Shown here: positions 8,965 to 17,178 of the stretch, in pieces | Numbering within the stretch: position 1 is the first letter of the stretch | Layout: every line of letters starts with the position of its first letter | NCBI GenBank assembly: GCA_900546435.1 | Contig: URCQ01000001.1 | Location: 62,001-126,000, forward strand | From: an uncultured Pseudobutyrivibrio sp. | GTDB taxonomy: Bacteria > Bacillota > Clostridia > Lachnospirales > Lachnospiraceae | Length of the DNA: 64,000 nucleotides | Direction: 5' to 3' | Notes under the pieces: generated by a model | The model's input: only the letters and a program-made list of their open reading frames with translations | Told to the model about the DNA's origin: nothing | Databases searched by the model: none | Translations under genes and position numbers: made by a program

Positions 8965-10008
8965 CTACACTTTCTTGCTAAGAAATGCCCAGAATTTCTT
9001 GAGTGGAGCAAGATCGCCTTGAATTTCTTCTACTTTCAGGCGGTTTGCTTCACTAAATCCGACCAAAATATCATGATTTGCTTCGGAAAGATAATCGATA
9101 ATACCATCGATATCGGATTTGATATTCTTTGGACAATGAATATACTGGCGCTTGGCAGCAGTAATGTGCAGTGTATAAGAAATACTAAAATGATGCCACA
9201 AAAACTTGTGAAGCGTCGAATATTTATAAATCCAGATCATCTCGCTGATTGGCACAATGGCGACACCAAAGCGGGAAGTTTCTATAAAATAGTGTTCGGT
9301 AATGAACATATCTTCGGTTGCCAGCTGTGGAAGAGTAGCAAGCTCTTCCTCGGCCTGTGCCAAAATTTCTCTTGGTTTCCCATAATAGCGTAATCTTCGG
9401 ACAGGTGAAGATAGTACAGGAAAGGCAATATAAATGCCATAACACACAATACTGATAAAAGCATAGAGCCCACTGATGACATACACCGATAAGAAAACGA
9501 CGGTGGCAAAGTCTGTGATGTCTGGCTGTGAAATCATATAAGGTGATATCGTTGATGCAATACCATCCTGTGACCAGGCAAGATCCTCAGATAGATACAG
9601 AAGTAACTTGTTCATGGCATGGGAATTATATAAAATCTTGCCACAAATGGTAATCTGATCAATCACAGGAAGTCCCTGCTGGGAATCGTCCGGATTTAAA
9701 AGGACGATGATGCAATCATCTTCCATAATCGTGTAATAGTAATAACCAACCGTGGTGTCGAGCCAGCGTTTGGTATATCCGGTAAAATACAGATTCGAAA
9801 GAGTGATTTCGATATAGCGGCCATTTTTATCATATAAGGATGCAATATCTTCGTTTTCGTCTGCTACAACGGGATGCATCATGTCATTGACTGGATAAAA
9901 GAACGCAATTACTGCCAGAATGACAAGATAAATAATAGGCGAAACGATTCTATGTTGATAAAAGGAGCGGATACTCCTGCTGATATAATGTTCAAAGTTT
10001 TCTTTCAT
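8965..10008 (-). CDS. Uncharacterised membrane protein (DUF6709-like)
   Basis: The start is set at 10008 (MKENFEHY) because a consensus promoter lies immediately upstream, overlapping the longer in-frame extension to 10086. The GGAG site is 12 bases away, slightly long. 347 residues. One membrane segment follows a basic N-terminus (IVSPIIYLVILAVIAFFY). A 130-residue extracytoplasmic-looking domain follows, then one or two further segments around FATVVFLSVYVISGLYAF. The remainder is a cytoplasmic domain. The C-terminal part (ITEHYFIETSRFGVAIVP, EMIWIYKY) resembles a recurrent clostridial family whose function I do not know. Confidence 0.6.
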   Translation of the reverse strand: MKENFEHYISRSIRSFYQHRIVSPIIYLVILAVIAFFYPVNDMMHPVVADENEDIASLYDKNGRYIEITLSNLYFTGYTKRWLDTTVGYYYYTIMEDDCIIVLLNPDDSQQGLPVIDQITICGKILYNSHAMNKLLLYLSEDLAWSQDGIASTISPYMISQPDITDFATVVFLSVYVISGLYAFISIVCYGIYIAFPVLSSPVRRLRYYGKPREILAQAEEELATLPQLATEDMFITEHYFIETSRFGVAIVPISEMIWIYKYSTLHKFLWHHFSISYTLHITAAKRQYIHCPKNIKSDIDGIIDYLSEANHDILVGFSEANRLKVEEIQGDLAPLKKFWAFLSKKV

Positions 10009-10041
10009 AAGCGATTTAAACTCCAATAAATTCTTTCTTTC

Positions 10042-10070
10042 AGTATAAGGTTTGTACTGGTTATTTTCAA
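10042..10070 (-). promoter_or_regulatory. Sigma-A type promoter for the minus-strand membrane-protein gene
   Basis: On the minus strand TTGAAA (10070-10065) and TATACT (10047-10042) are separated by 17 bases. The predicted start of transcription, near 10035, lies upstream of the ATG at 10008 and downstream of the longer ORF start. It therefore decides the start codon. Confidence 0.65.
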
Positions 10071-10179
10071 GAAGTGTAATCATCACTTTTCATTTGCATT
10101 TATGGATAAATATGATAGTATTACATATGGTAAAAAAGGTTTACTGGAGAAGTATGCCTTTTGACAGAAAAGAGGGAAT

Positions 10180-10938
10180 ATGGCAACATACGAAAGTTTT
10201 GCAGAGGTCTATGACCTTTTTATGGATAATGTACCATATGATGTCTGGAAAACGCATCTGTTGGACATTTTAGGACAATATCATATTACGGATGGTCTGG
10301 TGGCAGAACTTGGTTGCGGTACCGGTAAGATGACCAGACGATTGGCAGAAGCCGGTTATGACATGATTGGTATTGATAATTCCTATGACATGTTAAGCAT
10401 TGCTATGGAACATCCGGCAGAGGATATTTTATATCTGTGTCAGGATATGCGTGCATTTGAATTGTATGGAACCGTTGCAGCCGTAATCAGCGTGTGTGAT
10501 TCCATGAATTATATTGTAGAATATGAGGATTTGGTTGAGGTCATACGTCTTGTGAACAATTATCTGGATCCGGGCGGTGTTTTTGTATTCGATGTGAATA
10601 CCTTATATAAGTATCGTACCCAATTAGCAGATCATACATTTGCGGAAAACCGGGAACAGGGCAGTTTTATATGGGAAAATACGTTTGATGAGGAAAGCCG
10701 GATCAATGAGTATGATTTAACACTGTATATACAGGACGAAGAAGATGCGGACTATTTCATGCGTTTTGAAGAAGTACATTATCAGCGTGCCTATGAGATC
10801 GCAGAAATACAAAAAGCGCTGCAGGAAGGCGGCATGGAGTTTCTGGGTGTTTTGGATGCGGATACGATGGATGTGGTGCAGGAAACGACAGAGCGCATGT
10901 ACGTGATAGCAAAAGAACAGGGAAAGAAAAGAGGATAA
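10180..10938 (+). CDS. Class I SAM-dependent methyltransferase
   Basis: 252 residues. Motif I is VAELGCGTGKMTRRL at about residues 45-58, followed by the acidic motif II loop MIGIDNSYDML. VFDVNTLYKYR follows further on. The overall pattern matches the YqeM/Methyltransf_25 group of small-molecule or uncharacterised methyltransferases. The substrate cannot be deduced. GAGGG precedes the ATG with short spacing. The gene is followed after two bases by hslO, so methyltransferase, hslO and nadE probably form a transcript. Confidence 0.8.
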   Translation: MATYESFAEVYDLFMDNVPYDVWKTHLLDILGQYHITDGLVAELGCGTGKMTRRLAEAGYDMIGIDNSYDMLSIAMEHPAEDILYLCQDMRAFELYGTVAAVISVCDSMNYIVEYEDLVEVIRLVNNYLDPGGVFVFDVNTLYKYRTQLADHTFAENREQGSFIWENTFDEESRINEYDLTLYIQDEEDADYFMRFEEVHYQRAYEIAEIQKALQEGGMEFLGVLDADTMDVVQETTERMYVIAKEQGKKRG

Positions 10939-10940
10939 CG

Positions 10941-11825
10941 ATGAGTGGATATAAAGATTACATTGTAAGAGCAACAGCAGCAGATGACGCGATTCGTGCA
11001 TTTGCAATCACATCAAAAGATCTGGTGGAGTTTGCCAGAGAGAGTCATAACACCAGCCCCGTTGTTACGGCTGCACTTGGACGTATGCTTTCAGCGGGAG
11101 CCATGATGGGGATTATGATGAAGGGCGATGACGATTTGCTTACGTTGCAGATTCAGGGAAGCGGTCCGATGAAGGGCATCACAGTCACAGCAGATGCAAA
11201 AGGGCATGTCAAAGGCTTTGCAAATGTAGCGGATGTCATGCTGCCGCCGAATAAAGATGGCAAATTAGATGTAGGCGGAGCTATTGATCTTGGTATCATG
11301 CGTGTCATCAAGGATATGGGATTAAAAGAACCATACGTTGGAACTGTGCCGCTTCAGACAGGAGAGATTGCAGAAGATCTGACATATTATTTTGCAACAA
11401 GTGAGCAGGTGCCATCTTCGGTTGGCTTAGGTGTTCTTATGAATAAGGATAACACCGTAGCGCAGGCAGGAGGATTTATCATCCAGCTCATGCCATTTAC
11501 GTCAGATGAAATCATTGAAAAACTGGAAAATAATATCAAAGATCTGCCATCCGTTACAACCATGTTGGCGGAGGGAAAGACACCGGAACAGATGTTAGAA
11601 ACTGTTTTAGACGGATTTGAGATGACCGTTCACGAGACTGTGGACGCGGGATTTGTCTGCGATTGTTCAGCAGAACGCGTTGAGAGAAGCCTATGCAGTT
11701 TAGGGGATGAGGATGTAGCAGATATTATTGCAGAAGGAAAGCCGATTGAGGTGAAATGTCAGTTCTGTAATAAAGCATATAATTATACGGTGGATGAATT
11801 AATCGCTATGCGTAAGCGTAAATAA
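10941..11825 (+). CDS. hslO: Redox-regulated chaperone Hsp33
   Basis: 294 residues, normal Hsp33 length. The N-terminal domain has the conserved pattern from YIVRATAADDAIRAFA through VTAALGRMLSAGAMMG. The C-terminal redox switch has the zinc tetrad as Cys240-X-Cys242 (FVCDCSAERVERSL) and Cys273-X2-Cys276 (CQFC). Hsp33 is a cytoplasmic holdase activated by oxidation of these cysteines with release of zinc and partial unfolding. All four ligands are present, so it should be functional. GAGG precedes the ATG; the gap to nadE is 15 bases. Confidence 0.96.
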   Translation: MSGYKDYIVRATAADDAIRAFAITSKDLVEFARESHNTSPVVTAALGRMLSAGAMMGIMMKGDDDLLTLQIQGSGPMKGITVTADAKGHVKGFANVADVMLPPNKDGKLDVGGAIDLGIMRVIKDMGLKEPYVGTVPLQTGEIAEDLTYYFATSEQVPSSVGLGVLMNKDNTVAQAGGFIIQLMPFTSDEIIEKLENNIKDLPSVTTMLAEGKTPEQMLETVLDGFEMTVHETVDAGFVCDCSAERVERSLCSLGDEDVADIIAEGKPIEVKCQFCNKAYNYTVDELIAMRKRK

Positions 11826-11840
11826 AGTATCGGAGAGCGT

Positions 11841-13760
11841 ATGAAAGACGGATTTATCAAAGTTGCGGCAGTAACACCACAGGTGCGTGTGGCGGATGTC
11901 GCATATCATGTACAACAAATCGAAGAGGCAATGGAACAAAGTGCAAAAGCAGGTGCTATGATTACCGTATTTCCGGAATTGTGTCTGACCGGCTACAGCT
12001 GTCACGATCTGTTTTATCAGAGAACGCTTTTGCAACAGGCAAAGAGTGGGCTGCTTTCATTGGCAAAAAAGACAGAGAATCTCGCTGGTATTTACTTTGT
12101 GGGATTGCCGTGGGAATGGCAGGGAAAGTTATACAATGTTGCAGCGGCGTTGCATGGAGGAAAAGTGCTTGGTCTTGTGCCAAAAACCTATTTGCCAACG
12201 TATGCGGAATTTTATGAGGGAAGACAGTTTACGCGTGGTATGCAGCAGGTGGTTATGGCAAATTTGTCGGGACAAAAAGAGGCAATCCCCTTTGGCACAA
12301 ATCAGTTATTTGCCTGTCGTGAAATACCGGAACTTGTAATTGCATCGGAACTGTGTGAGGATTTGTGGACACCATGCCCGCCATCGGGAGCACATTGTAT
12401 GCATGGCGCAACGGTGATTGCAAATCTTTCTGCCAGTGATGAAGTGACAGGAAAAAATGCTTATCGAAGAAGTCTGGTGGCAAATACATCTGCCCGTCTT
12501 TACTGTGCTTATTTATATGCGAGTGCGGGAGAAGGGGAGTCAACCCAGGATGTGGTGTATTCCGGTCATAATCTGCTTGCAGAAAATGGAAGTATTTTGG
12601 CAGAAAGTGAATTGTTTGCTACCGGTATGATTACAACGGAAATTGATGTCTATGCGATTGCAAGTAAACGCCATATGATGTCAACTTATGAGAGTAAGCC
12701 GGATGATACCTATTATGTGAGTGAATTTTCACTGCCGCAGGTTGAGACGCCATTGACACGATTTATTGATAAAGCGCCATTTGTACCGTCAGATGAGGCG
12801 ACACTGCGTAAGCGATGTGAAGAAATATTAGATATTCAATCCATTGGTCTGAAAAAAAGATTGGCACATACGGGCGCAAAAACAGCGGTCATTGGTATTT
12901 CCGGAGGTTTGGATTCCACATTGGCACTTTTGGTGACGGTGCGAGCCTTTGATATGTTGCAGCTTGCTCGTACAGGAATTATAGCGGTTACGATGCCGGG
13001 ATTTGGAACGACAGACCGCACGTATCAGAATGCAGTGTCCATGATCAAAAGTCTGGGCGTAACCTTTAGAGAAGTATCCATCAAAAAAGCGGTACAGGTA
13101 CATTTTCAAGATATTGGACAGGATGAACATTGTCATGATGTTACCTATGAAAATGGCCAGGCAAGAGAACGTACACAGATTCTGATGGATATTGCAAATA
13201 AAGAAGGCGGTATGGTCATTGGTACGGGAGATATGTCAGAACTTGCACTTGGCTGGGCAACCTACAACGGAGATCATATGTCTATGTACGGCGTTAACGC
13301 ATCCGTACCGAAGACACTGGTCCGTTATCTGGTTCGTTATTATGCAATGTATTTGGCAGATGAGAAATTATCGAAAGTGTTGTATGATGTGTTAGATACA
13401 CCGGTTTCGCCGGAACTTTTACCACCGAAAGATGGCGTGATTGCACAGAAAACGGAAGAACTGATTGGACCATATGAATTGCATGATTTCTTTTTATATC
13501 ATCTGATGCGTTATGGCAGTGAGCCAACAAAGACCTTTCGCATGGCAAAATATGCATTTGCGGGAGAGTATGATGATGCGACCATTTTAAAATGGATGCA
13601 TACATTTTATCGGAGATTTTTTACGCAGCAGTTTAAACGTTCATGTTTGCCGGACGGACCAAAGGTAGGAACGGTAAGTTTGTCTCCGAGGGGAGATCTT
13701 AGAATGCCATCCGATGCATGTGCTAACTTATGGTTAGAACAGATTGCATCGTTAGAATAG
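11841..13760 (+). CDS. nadE: Glutamine-dependent NAD+ synthetase
   Basis: 639 residues, the two-domain form. The N-terminal nitrilase-type glutaminase has its triad at Glu46 (VFPELCLTG), a Lys in VPKTYLPTYAEFYE and the Cys in SELCEDLWTP. The C-terminal amidating domain has the ATP pyrophosphatase P-loop GISGGLDSTLAL near residue 352 and the NaAD/ATP-binding GTGDMSELALGW. It forms NAD+ from nicotinate adenine dinucleotide using ammonia channelled from glutamine. A GGAG site precedes the start. The gene closes the methyltransferase-hslO-nadE run, and its tail overlaps only a non-coding extension of the next ORF. Confidence 0.96.
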   Translation: MKDGFIKVAAVTPQVRVADVAYHVQQIEEAMEQSAKAGAMITVFPELCLTGYSCHDLFYQRTLLQQAKSGLLSLAKKTENLAGIYFVGLPWEWQGKLYNVAAALHGGKVLGLVPKTYLPTYAEFYEGRQFTRGMQQVVMANLSGQKEAIPFGTNQLFACREIPELVIASELCEDLWTPCPPSGAHCMHGATVIANLSASDEVTGKNAYRRSLVANTSARLYCAYLYASAGEGESTQDVVYSGHNLLAENGSILAESELFATGMITTEIDVYAIASKRHMMSTYESKPDDTYYVSEFSLPQVETPLTRFIDKAPFVPSDEATLRKRCEEILDIQSIGLKKRLAHTGAKTAVIGISGGLDSTLALLVTVRAFDMLQLARTGIIAVTMPGFGTTDRTYQNAVSMIKSLGVTFREVSIKKAVQVHFQDIGQDEHCHDVTYENGQARERTQILMDIANKEGGMVIGTGDMSELALGWATYNGDHMSMYGVNASVPKTLVRYLVRYYAMYLADEKLSKVLYDVLDTPVSPELLPPKDGVIAQKTEELIGPYELHDFFLYHLMRYGSEPTKTFRMAKYAFAGEYDDATILKWMHTFYRRFFTQQFKRSCLPDGPKVGTVSLSPRGDLRMPSDACANLWLEQIASLE

Positions 13761-13789
13761 AGAGCAGGGATAAGAGAAAGGCAGTTATT

Positions 13790-15655
13790 ATGTTAAAGTT
13801 ATTTTCAAAAAAGAACGAAGAAGCAACAGAAGAGACAGAAGCAAAAAAAGTAAATACTCAAAAGGTAGCCATTATCTGCGGTAGTGTAGCGGGAGCACTT
13901 TTGGTAGTGTTTGTTGGATTTGGTATCTTTTTCCAGAGCCATTTCTTTTTCCGTAGTACAGTAAACGGCGTCAGTAGCTCAGCTGCAAGCACATCTGCAA
14001 TCAAAGGCAGATTGGAAGATGCGGCAAAAGGTTATGAACTTGCCATTGTGGATGACAAAGGAAAGAAACAGGTGCTTTCTTCAGAAGATTTGGGATTGCA
14101 GATTGATATCAGCGAAAAAAAGATCAACGCATTGTTAGAGGAACAGAATGGATTCTTATGGGTGTATCGTTTGTTTGTTCCTGCAAAATATATGGATGAT
14201 GCGATTGTTTCCTGTGATACACAAACATTAGAAAGAACCGTGAAAAAGCTGGATTGCGTCACAGACAAGAATCCCAAATTGACAGAAAATGCAAAGGTTT
14301 CCTACCAGGATGGAGCCTTTGTTGTGACAAAAGAAGTCTATGGAACGGAAGTGGAACCAGAACTTTTAACGAAAAAGGTAAAAAAGGCAGCTTTGTCTTT
14401 GCAAAAGTCACTCGATCTGAAAAAAGATAAGTGCTATAAGCAGCCAAAGTATACAGAAGACAGTAAAGAAGTCAAGGAATTGGTTAAAATCTTAAATGGT
14501 TATGTAGATACCAAGATTACCTATCAGATTGGCAGTGCTACCGAATCCGTACCAAAAGAGACCATTGGTTCCTGGTTATCGGCTGATGATCAGATGCAGC
14601 CAGCTTTTGATGCAGAAAAGATGAAAGAATTTGTCTCTACGATGAGTAGAAAATACGATACTTATGGTCAGCCAAAACAGTTGGCAACACAGTATGGTGT
14701 GACAGTAACGGTGCCTGGCGGCAACTATGGATGGCGTATCGATAAAGATGGTGAAGTGGCACAGTTGCAGGAAGATTTAAAGGCAGGCAAGGATGTAAAT
14801 CGTGATTTCGTGTACCAGTACACGGCAGCAAGCCGTGATGGAAATGATTATGGCAACAGTTATGTTGAAATCAACCGTACAGCGCAGCACGTTTATCTGG
14901 TCATCAATGGATCTTGCGTTATGGATACTCCTTGTGTTACAGGTAATCCAAACAATGGTCATGTGACGCCATGTGGCGCTTTCCGTATTACATATTGCGA
15001 GCGCAACGCCATTTTAAGAGGTCCGAATTATAGAACGCCAGTAGCTTACTGGATGCCATTTAATGGAGATATTGGCCTGCATGATGCAACCTGGCAGAAA
15101 TCTTTTGGTGGACAGCGCTATCGTGAAGGCTATGGCTCTCATGGTTGTGTAAACCTGCCACTTTCCGCAGTTGGTACAATTTTTAGTTATGTGCAGGCAG
15201 GATTCCCTGTTTTGATGTATGATCTTGGTGGAACAGAAACCGTGGATTCTCTGACACAAAAGCAGGCGGATGATTGTAAAAACGCAATCAATGCCATAGG
15301 ATCCGTAACGACAGAGAGTGGAGCGGCAATTTCCGCGGCACGTGGTGCATACGATGGACTCACAGATTCCGGTAAAGCACTGGTAGATAACTATCAGGTA
15401 CTTGTAGATGCAGAGGCTTCCTATGCAAATATCTGGGCACAAATCGCAGCGCAGCAGGCAGAGGCAGATGCGCAGAATCAGGCAAATGCTGTGATTGCAT
15501 TGATCGATCAGATTGGTACACCGGTGACAGCAGACAGCAAAGCAAAGGTTGATGCAGCACAGAATGCATATAATGCATTGTCGGATGCAGCAAAAGCAAA
15601 GGTAACAAATAAAGCAACATTAGATGCAGCAGTAGCCGCGTTGAATGCATTATAG
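13790..15655 (+). CDS. Membrane-anchored L,D-transpeptidase (YkuD) with C-terminal alanine-rich repeats
   Basis: The ATG at 13790 has an AAAGG site 8 bases upstream and is preferred over an in-frame ATG at 13730 inside nadE. 621 residues. A short cytoplasmic charged segment is followed by one membrane helix (VAIICGSVAGALLVVFVGF). The middle is a peptidoglycan-binding-4-like domain, then a YkuD catalytic domain with the signature YGSHGCVNLP and nucleophile Cys near residue 452. Such enzymes form 3-3 peptidoglycan cross-links outside the membrane. The last 135 residues hold two roughly 55-residue helical repeats with the pattern I-D-x-I-G, K-x-x-V-x-x-A, A-Y-x-A-L, seen in clostridial surface proteins and likely wall- or partner-binding. 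Confidence 0.9.
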   Translation: MLKLFSKKNEEATEETEAKKVNTQKVAIICGSVAGALLVVFVGFGIFFQSHFFFRSTVNGVSSSAASTSAIKGRLEDAAKGYELAIVDDKGKKQVLSSEDLGLQIDISEKKINALLEEQNGFLWVYRLFVPAKYMDDAIVSCDTQTLERTVKKLDCVTDKNPKLTENAKVSYQDGAFVVTKEVYGTEVEPELLTKKVKKAALSLQKSLDLKKDKCYKQPKYTEDSKEVKELVKILNGYVDTKITYQIGSATESVPKETIGSWLSADDQMQPAFDAEKMKEFVSTMSRKYDTYGQPKQLATQYGVTVTVPGGNYGWRIDKDGEVAQLQEDLKAGKDVNRDFVYQYTAASRDGNDYGNSYVEINRTAQHVYLVINGSCVMDTPCVTGNPNNGHVTPCGAFRITYCERNAILRGPNYRTPVAYWMPFNGDIGLHDATWQKSFGGQRYREGYGSHGCVNLPLSAVGTIFSYVQAGFPVLMYDLGGTETVDSLTQKQADDCKNAINAIGSVTTESGAAISAARGAYDGLTDSGKALVDNYQVLVDAEASYANIWAQIAAQQAEADAQNQANAVIALIDQIGTPVTADSKAKVDAAQNAYNALSDAAKAKVTNKATLDAAVAALNAL

Positions 15656-15670
15656 AAAGGACAAAAAGCA

Positions 15671-16729
15671 ATGGGTGGATGGGAATCGTATGTAAGAAAA
15701 GTGGAACCATATGTTCCGGGAGAGCAACCAAAACATAAGGTAATCAAATTAAATACAAATGAAAATCCTTATCCACCAAGTCCGAAGGTGCAGCAAATCA
15801 TAGATGGATTTGACGCACAACAATTGCGTTTATATCCGGATCCGGAAGTCTCAGAACTGATTGCGGCGATTGCAAAGAACAAAGGACTAGAAAAAGAGCA
15901 GGTCTTTGTTGGTGTCGGTTCCGATGATGTACTTGCTATGAGTTTTTTGACCTTTTTTGGCAGTGAACAACCGATTTTGTTTCCGGATATTACGTATTCT
16001 TTTTACGATGTCTGGGCAGAGCTTTTTCGCATTCCTTACGAACCAATTCCATTGCAGGAAGATTTTCGTATTTGTGTAGACGATTACAAACGAAAAAATG
16101 GTGGTATTGTGATTCCAAATCCAAATGCACCGACGGGAATTGCAGAGTCACTGGATGTGATTGAGCAGATTATTGCAGCAAATCCGGATTCTGTTGTGAT
16201 TATTGACGAAGCATATGTGGATTTTGGAACCAAAAGTGCACAGGAATTGTTGACAACATATGAAAATCTCCTGGTGGTACAGACTTTTTCAAAATCGAGA
16301 TCGTTAGCAGGCAGCCGTATCGGTTATGCTATGGGAAGTAAGAAACTGATTGCATACTTGAATGATTGCAAATATTCGTTCAATTCTTACACGATGGATC
16401 GGCTTACCATTCAAGTTGGAAAAGCATCAATGGAAGATGAACCTTATTTTACAGAGCAGGTGCGTCGCATTATAGATACAAGAGAGTGGGCAAAGGAACA
16501 GTTGAAAAAACTGGGATTTGACTTCCCGGATTCTGAGGCAAACTTTATTTTTGCACGTCACAAACAACGGGCGGCAGAAGATATTTTTGCAGCACTTAAA
16601 CAGAGAAATATTTACGTGCGCTATTTTAAAAAACCGCGAATTGACAATTATTTGCGTATCACAATTGGAACAAAAGAAGAAATGGAACAGCTTATGAATG
16701 CTTTGCAGGAAATTTTACAGGAAGTATAA
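15671..16729 (+). CDS. hisC: Histidinol-phosphate aminotransferase
   Basis: 352 residues, fold-type I PLP enzyme. Diagnostic segments are KLNTNENPYPPSP at the N-terminus, the substrate and PLP region IPNPNAPTG, IIDEAYVDF, and the PLP lysine in TFSKSRSLAGSRIGYA near residue 207. These match HisC rather than other aminotransferases. It converts imidazole acetol phosphate to histidinol phosphate in histidine synthesis. No other his gene is adjacent; an unlinked hisA-type gene lies about 20 kb downstream. AAAGGA precedes the ATG, 15 bases after the transpeptidase gene. Confidence 0.9.
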   Translation: MGGWESYVRKVEPYVPGEQPKHKVIKLNTNENPYPPSPKVQQIIDGFDAQQLRLYPDPEVSELIAAIAKNKGLEKEQVFVGVGSDDVLAMSFLTFFGSEQPILFPDITYSFYDVWAELFRIPYEPIPLQEDFRICVDDYKRKNGGIVIPNPNAPTGIAESLDVIEQIIAANPDSVVIIDEAYVDFGTKSAQELLTTYENLLVVQTFSKSRSLAGSRIGYAMGSKKLIAYLNDCKYSFNSYTMDRLTIQVGKASMEDEPYFTEQVRRIIDTREWAKEQLKKLGFDFPDSEANFIFARHKQRAAEDIFAALKQRNIYVRYFKKPRIDNYLRITIGTKEEMEQLMNALQEILQEV

Positions 16730-16766
16730 GCTGTCGTGGAAAATGTAGAAAGGTGGACAAGCAGAA

Positions 16767-16943
16767 ATGGACTGGTTGAATATGGTAATCAATATAATAG
16801 CTATCTTTGTAGGTCTTGCCGGCTATCTGGGCATCATGCATACAAAGTGGGGACGTGAGCATGAGGACTACCAGTATGCCATTATGTTGGCGGCCATTCT
16901 TGGTGCATGTCTGATTGGCGGGGCATTGCGTATGCTTTTTTAG
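16767..16943 (+). CDS. Small two-helix membrane protein, 58 residues
   Basis: A short open frame with an AAGGTGG site 10 bases upstream of the ATG, between hisC and the DUF6472-like gene on the same strand. The product has two hydrophobic helices, IIAIFVGLAGYLGIM and IMLAAILGACLIGGALRML, joined by a charged loop (KWGREHEDYQ). I do not recognise a named family. Good SD and position within a run of co-directional genes support it being real; function is unknown. Confidence 0.6.
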   Translation: MDWLNMVINIIAIFVGLAGYLGIMHTKWGREHEDYQYAIMLAAILGACLIGGALRMLF

Positions 16944-16993
16944 CATGAGAAACAGATCGATGTCATAGAATAGCAAAAAAAGGAGAGATGAGC

Positions 16994-17176
16994 ATGGCAG
17001 AAACTTCAAACTGTGAAATGTGTAACAATTTTGTCTATGATGACGAGGATGAATGTTATGTGTGTGATATGGATTTAGATGAAGATGATATGGTTCGTTT
17101 TTTGATGGGAAACACAGCATCTTGTCCATATTATCAGTCTAACGATGAGTATTTGATCGTGCGTCATCAGATGTAA
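16994..17176 (+). CDS. DUF6472-like small acidic cysteine protein
   Basis: The ATG at 16994 is 8 bases after GGAG, whereas the ATG at 16988 is only 2 bases away, so the product is probably 60 residues. It has two CxxC-type pairs (CEMCNNF and CYVCDMDLDEDDM) and a later single Cys in ASCPYY. It is very acidic, which suggests a zinc- or metal-binding fold. The pattern matches a short family common in Lachnospiraceae; function unknown. The stop is 2 bases before the protease start, so the two are likely translationally coupled. Confidence 0.75.
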   Translation: MAETSNCEMCNNFVYDDEDECYVCDMDLDEDDMVRFLMGNTASCPYYQSNDEYLIVRHQM

Positions 17177-17178
17177 GA

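Noticed and set aside
8941..9393. 150-codon plus-strand frame opposite the membrane-protein gene
   Set aside because: Lies wholly antisense to the supported minus-strand gene with its own promoter and membrane pattern; it has no SD.
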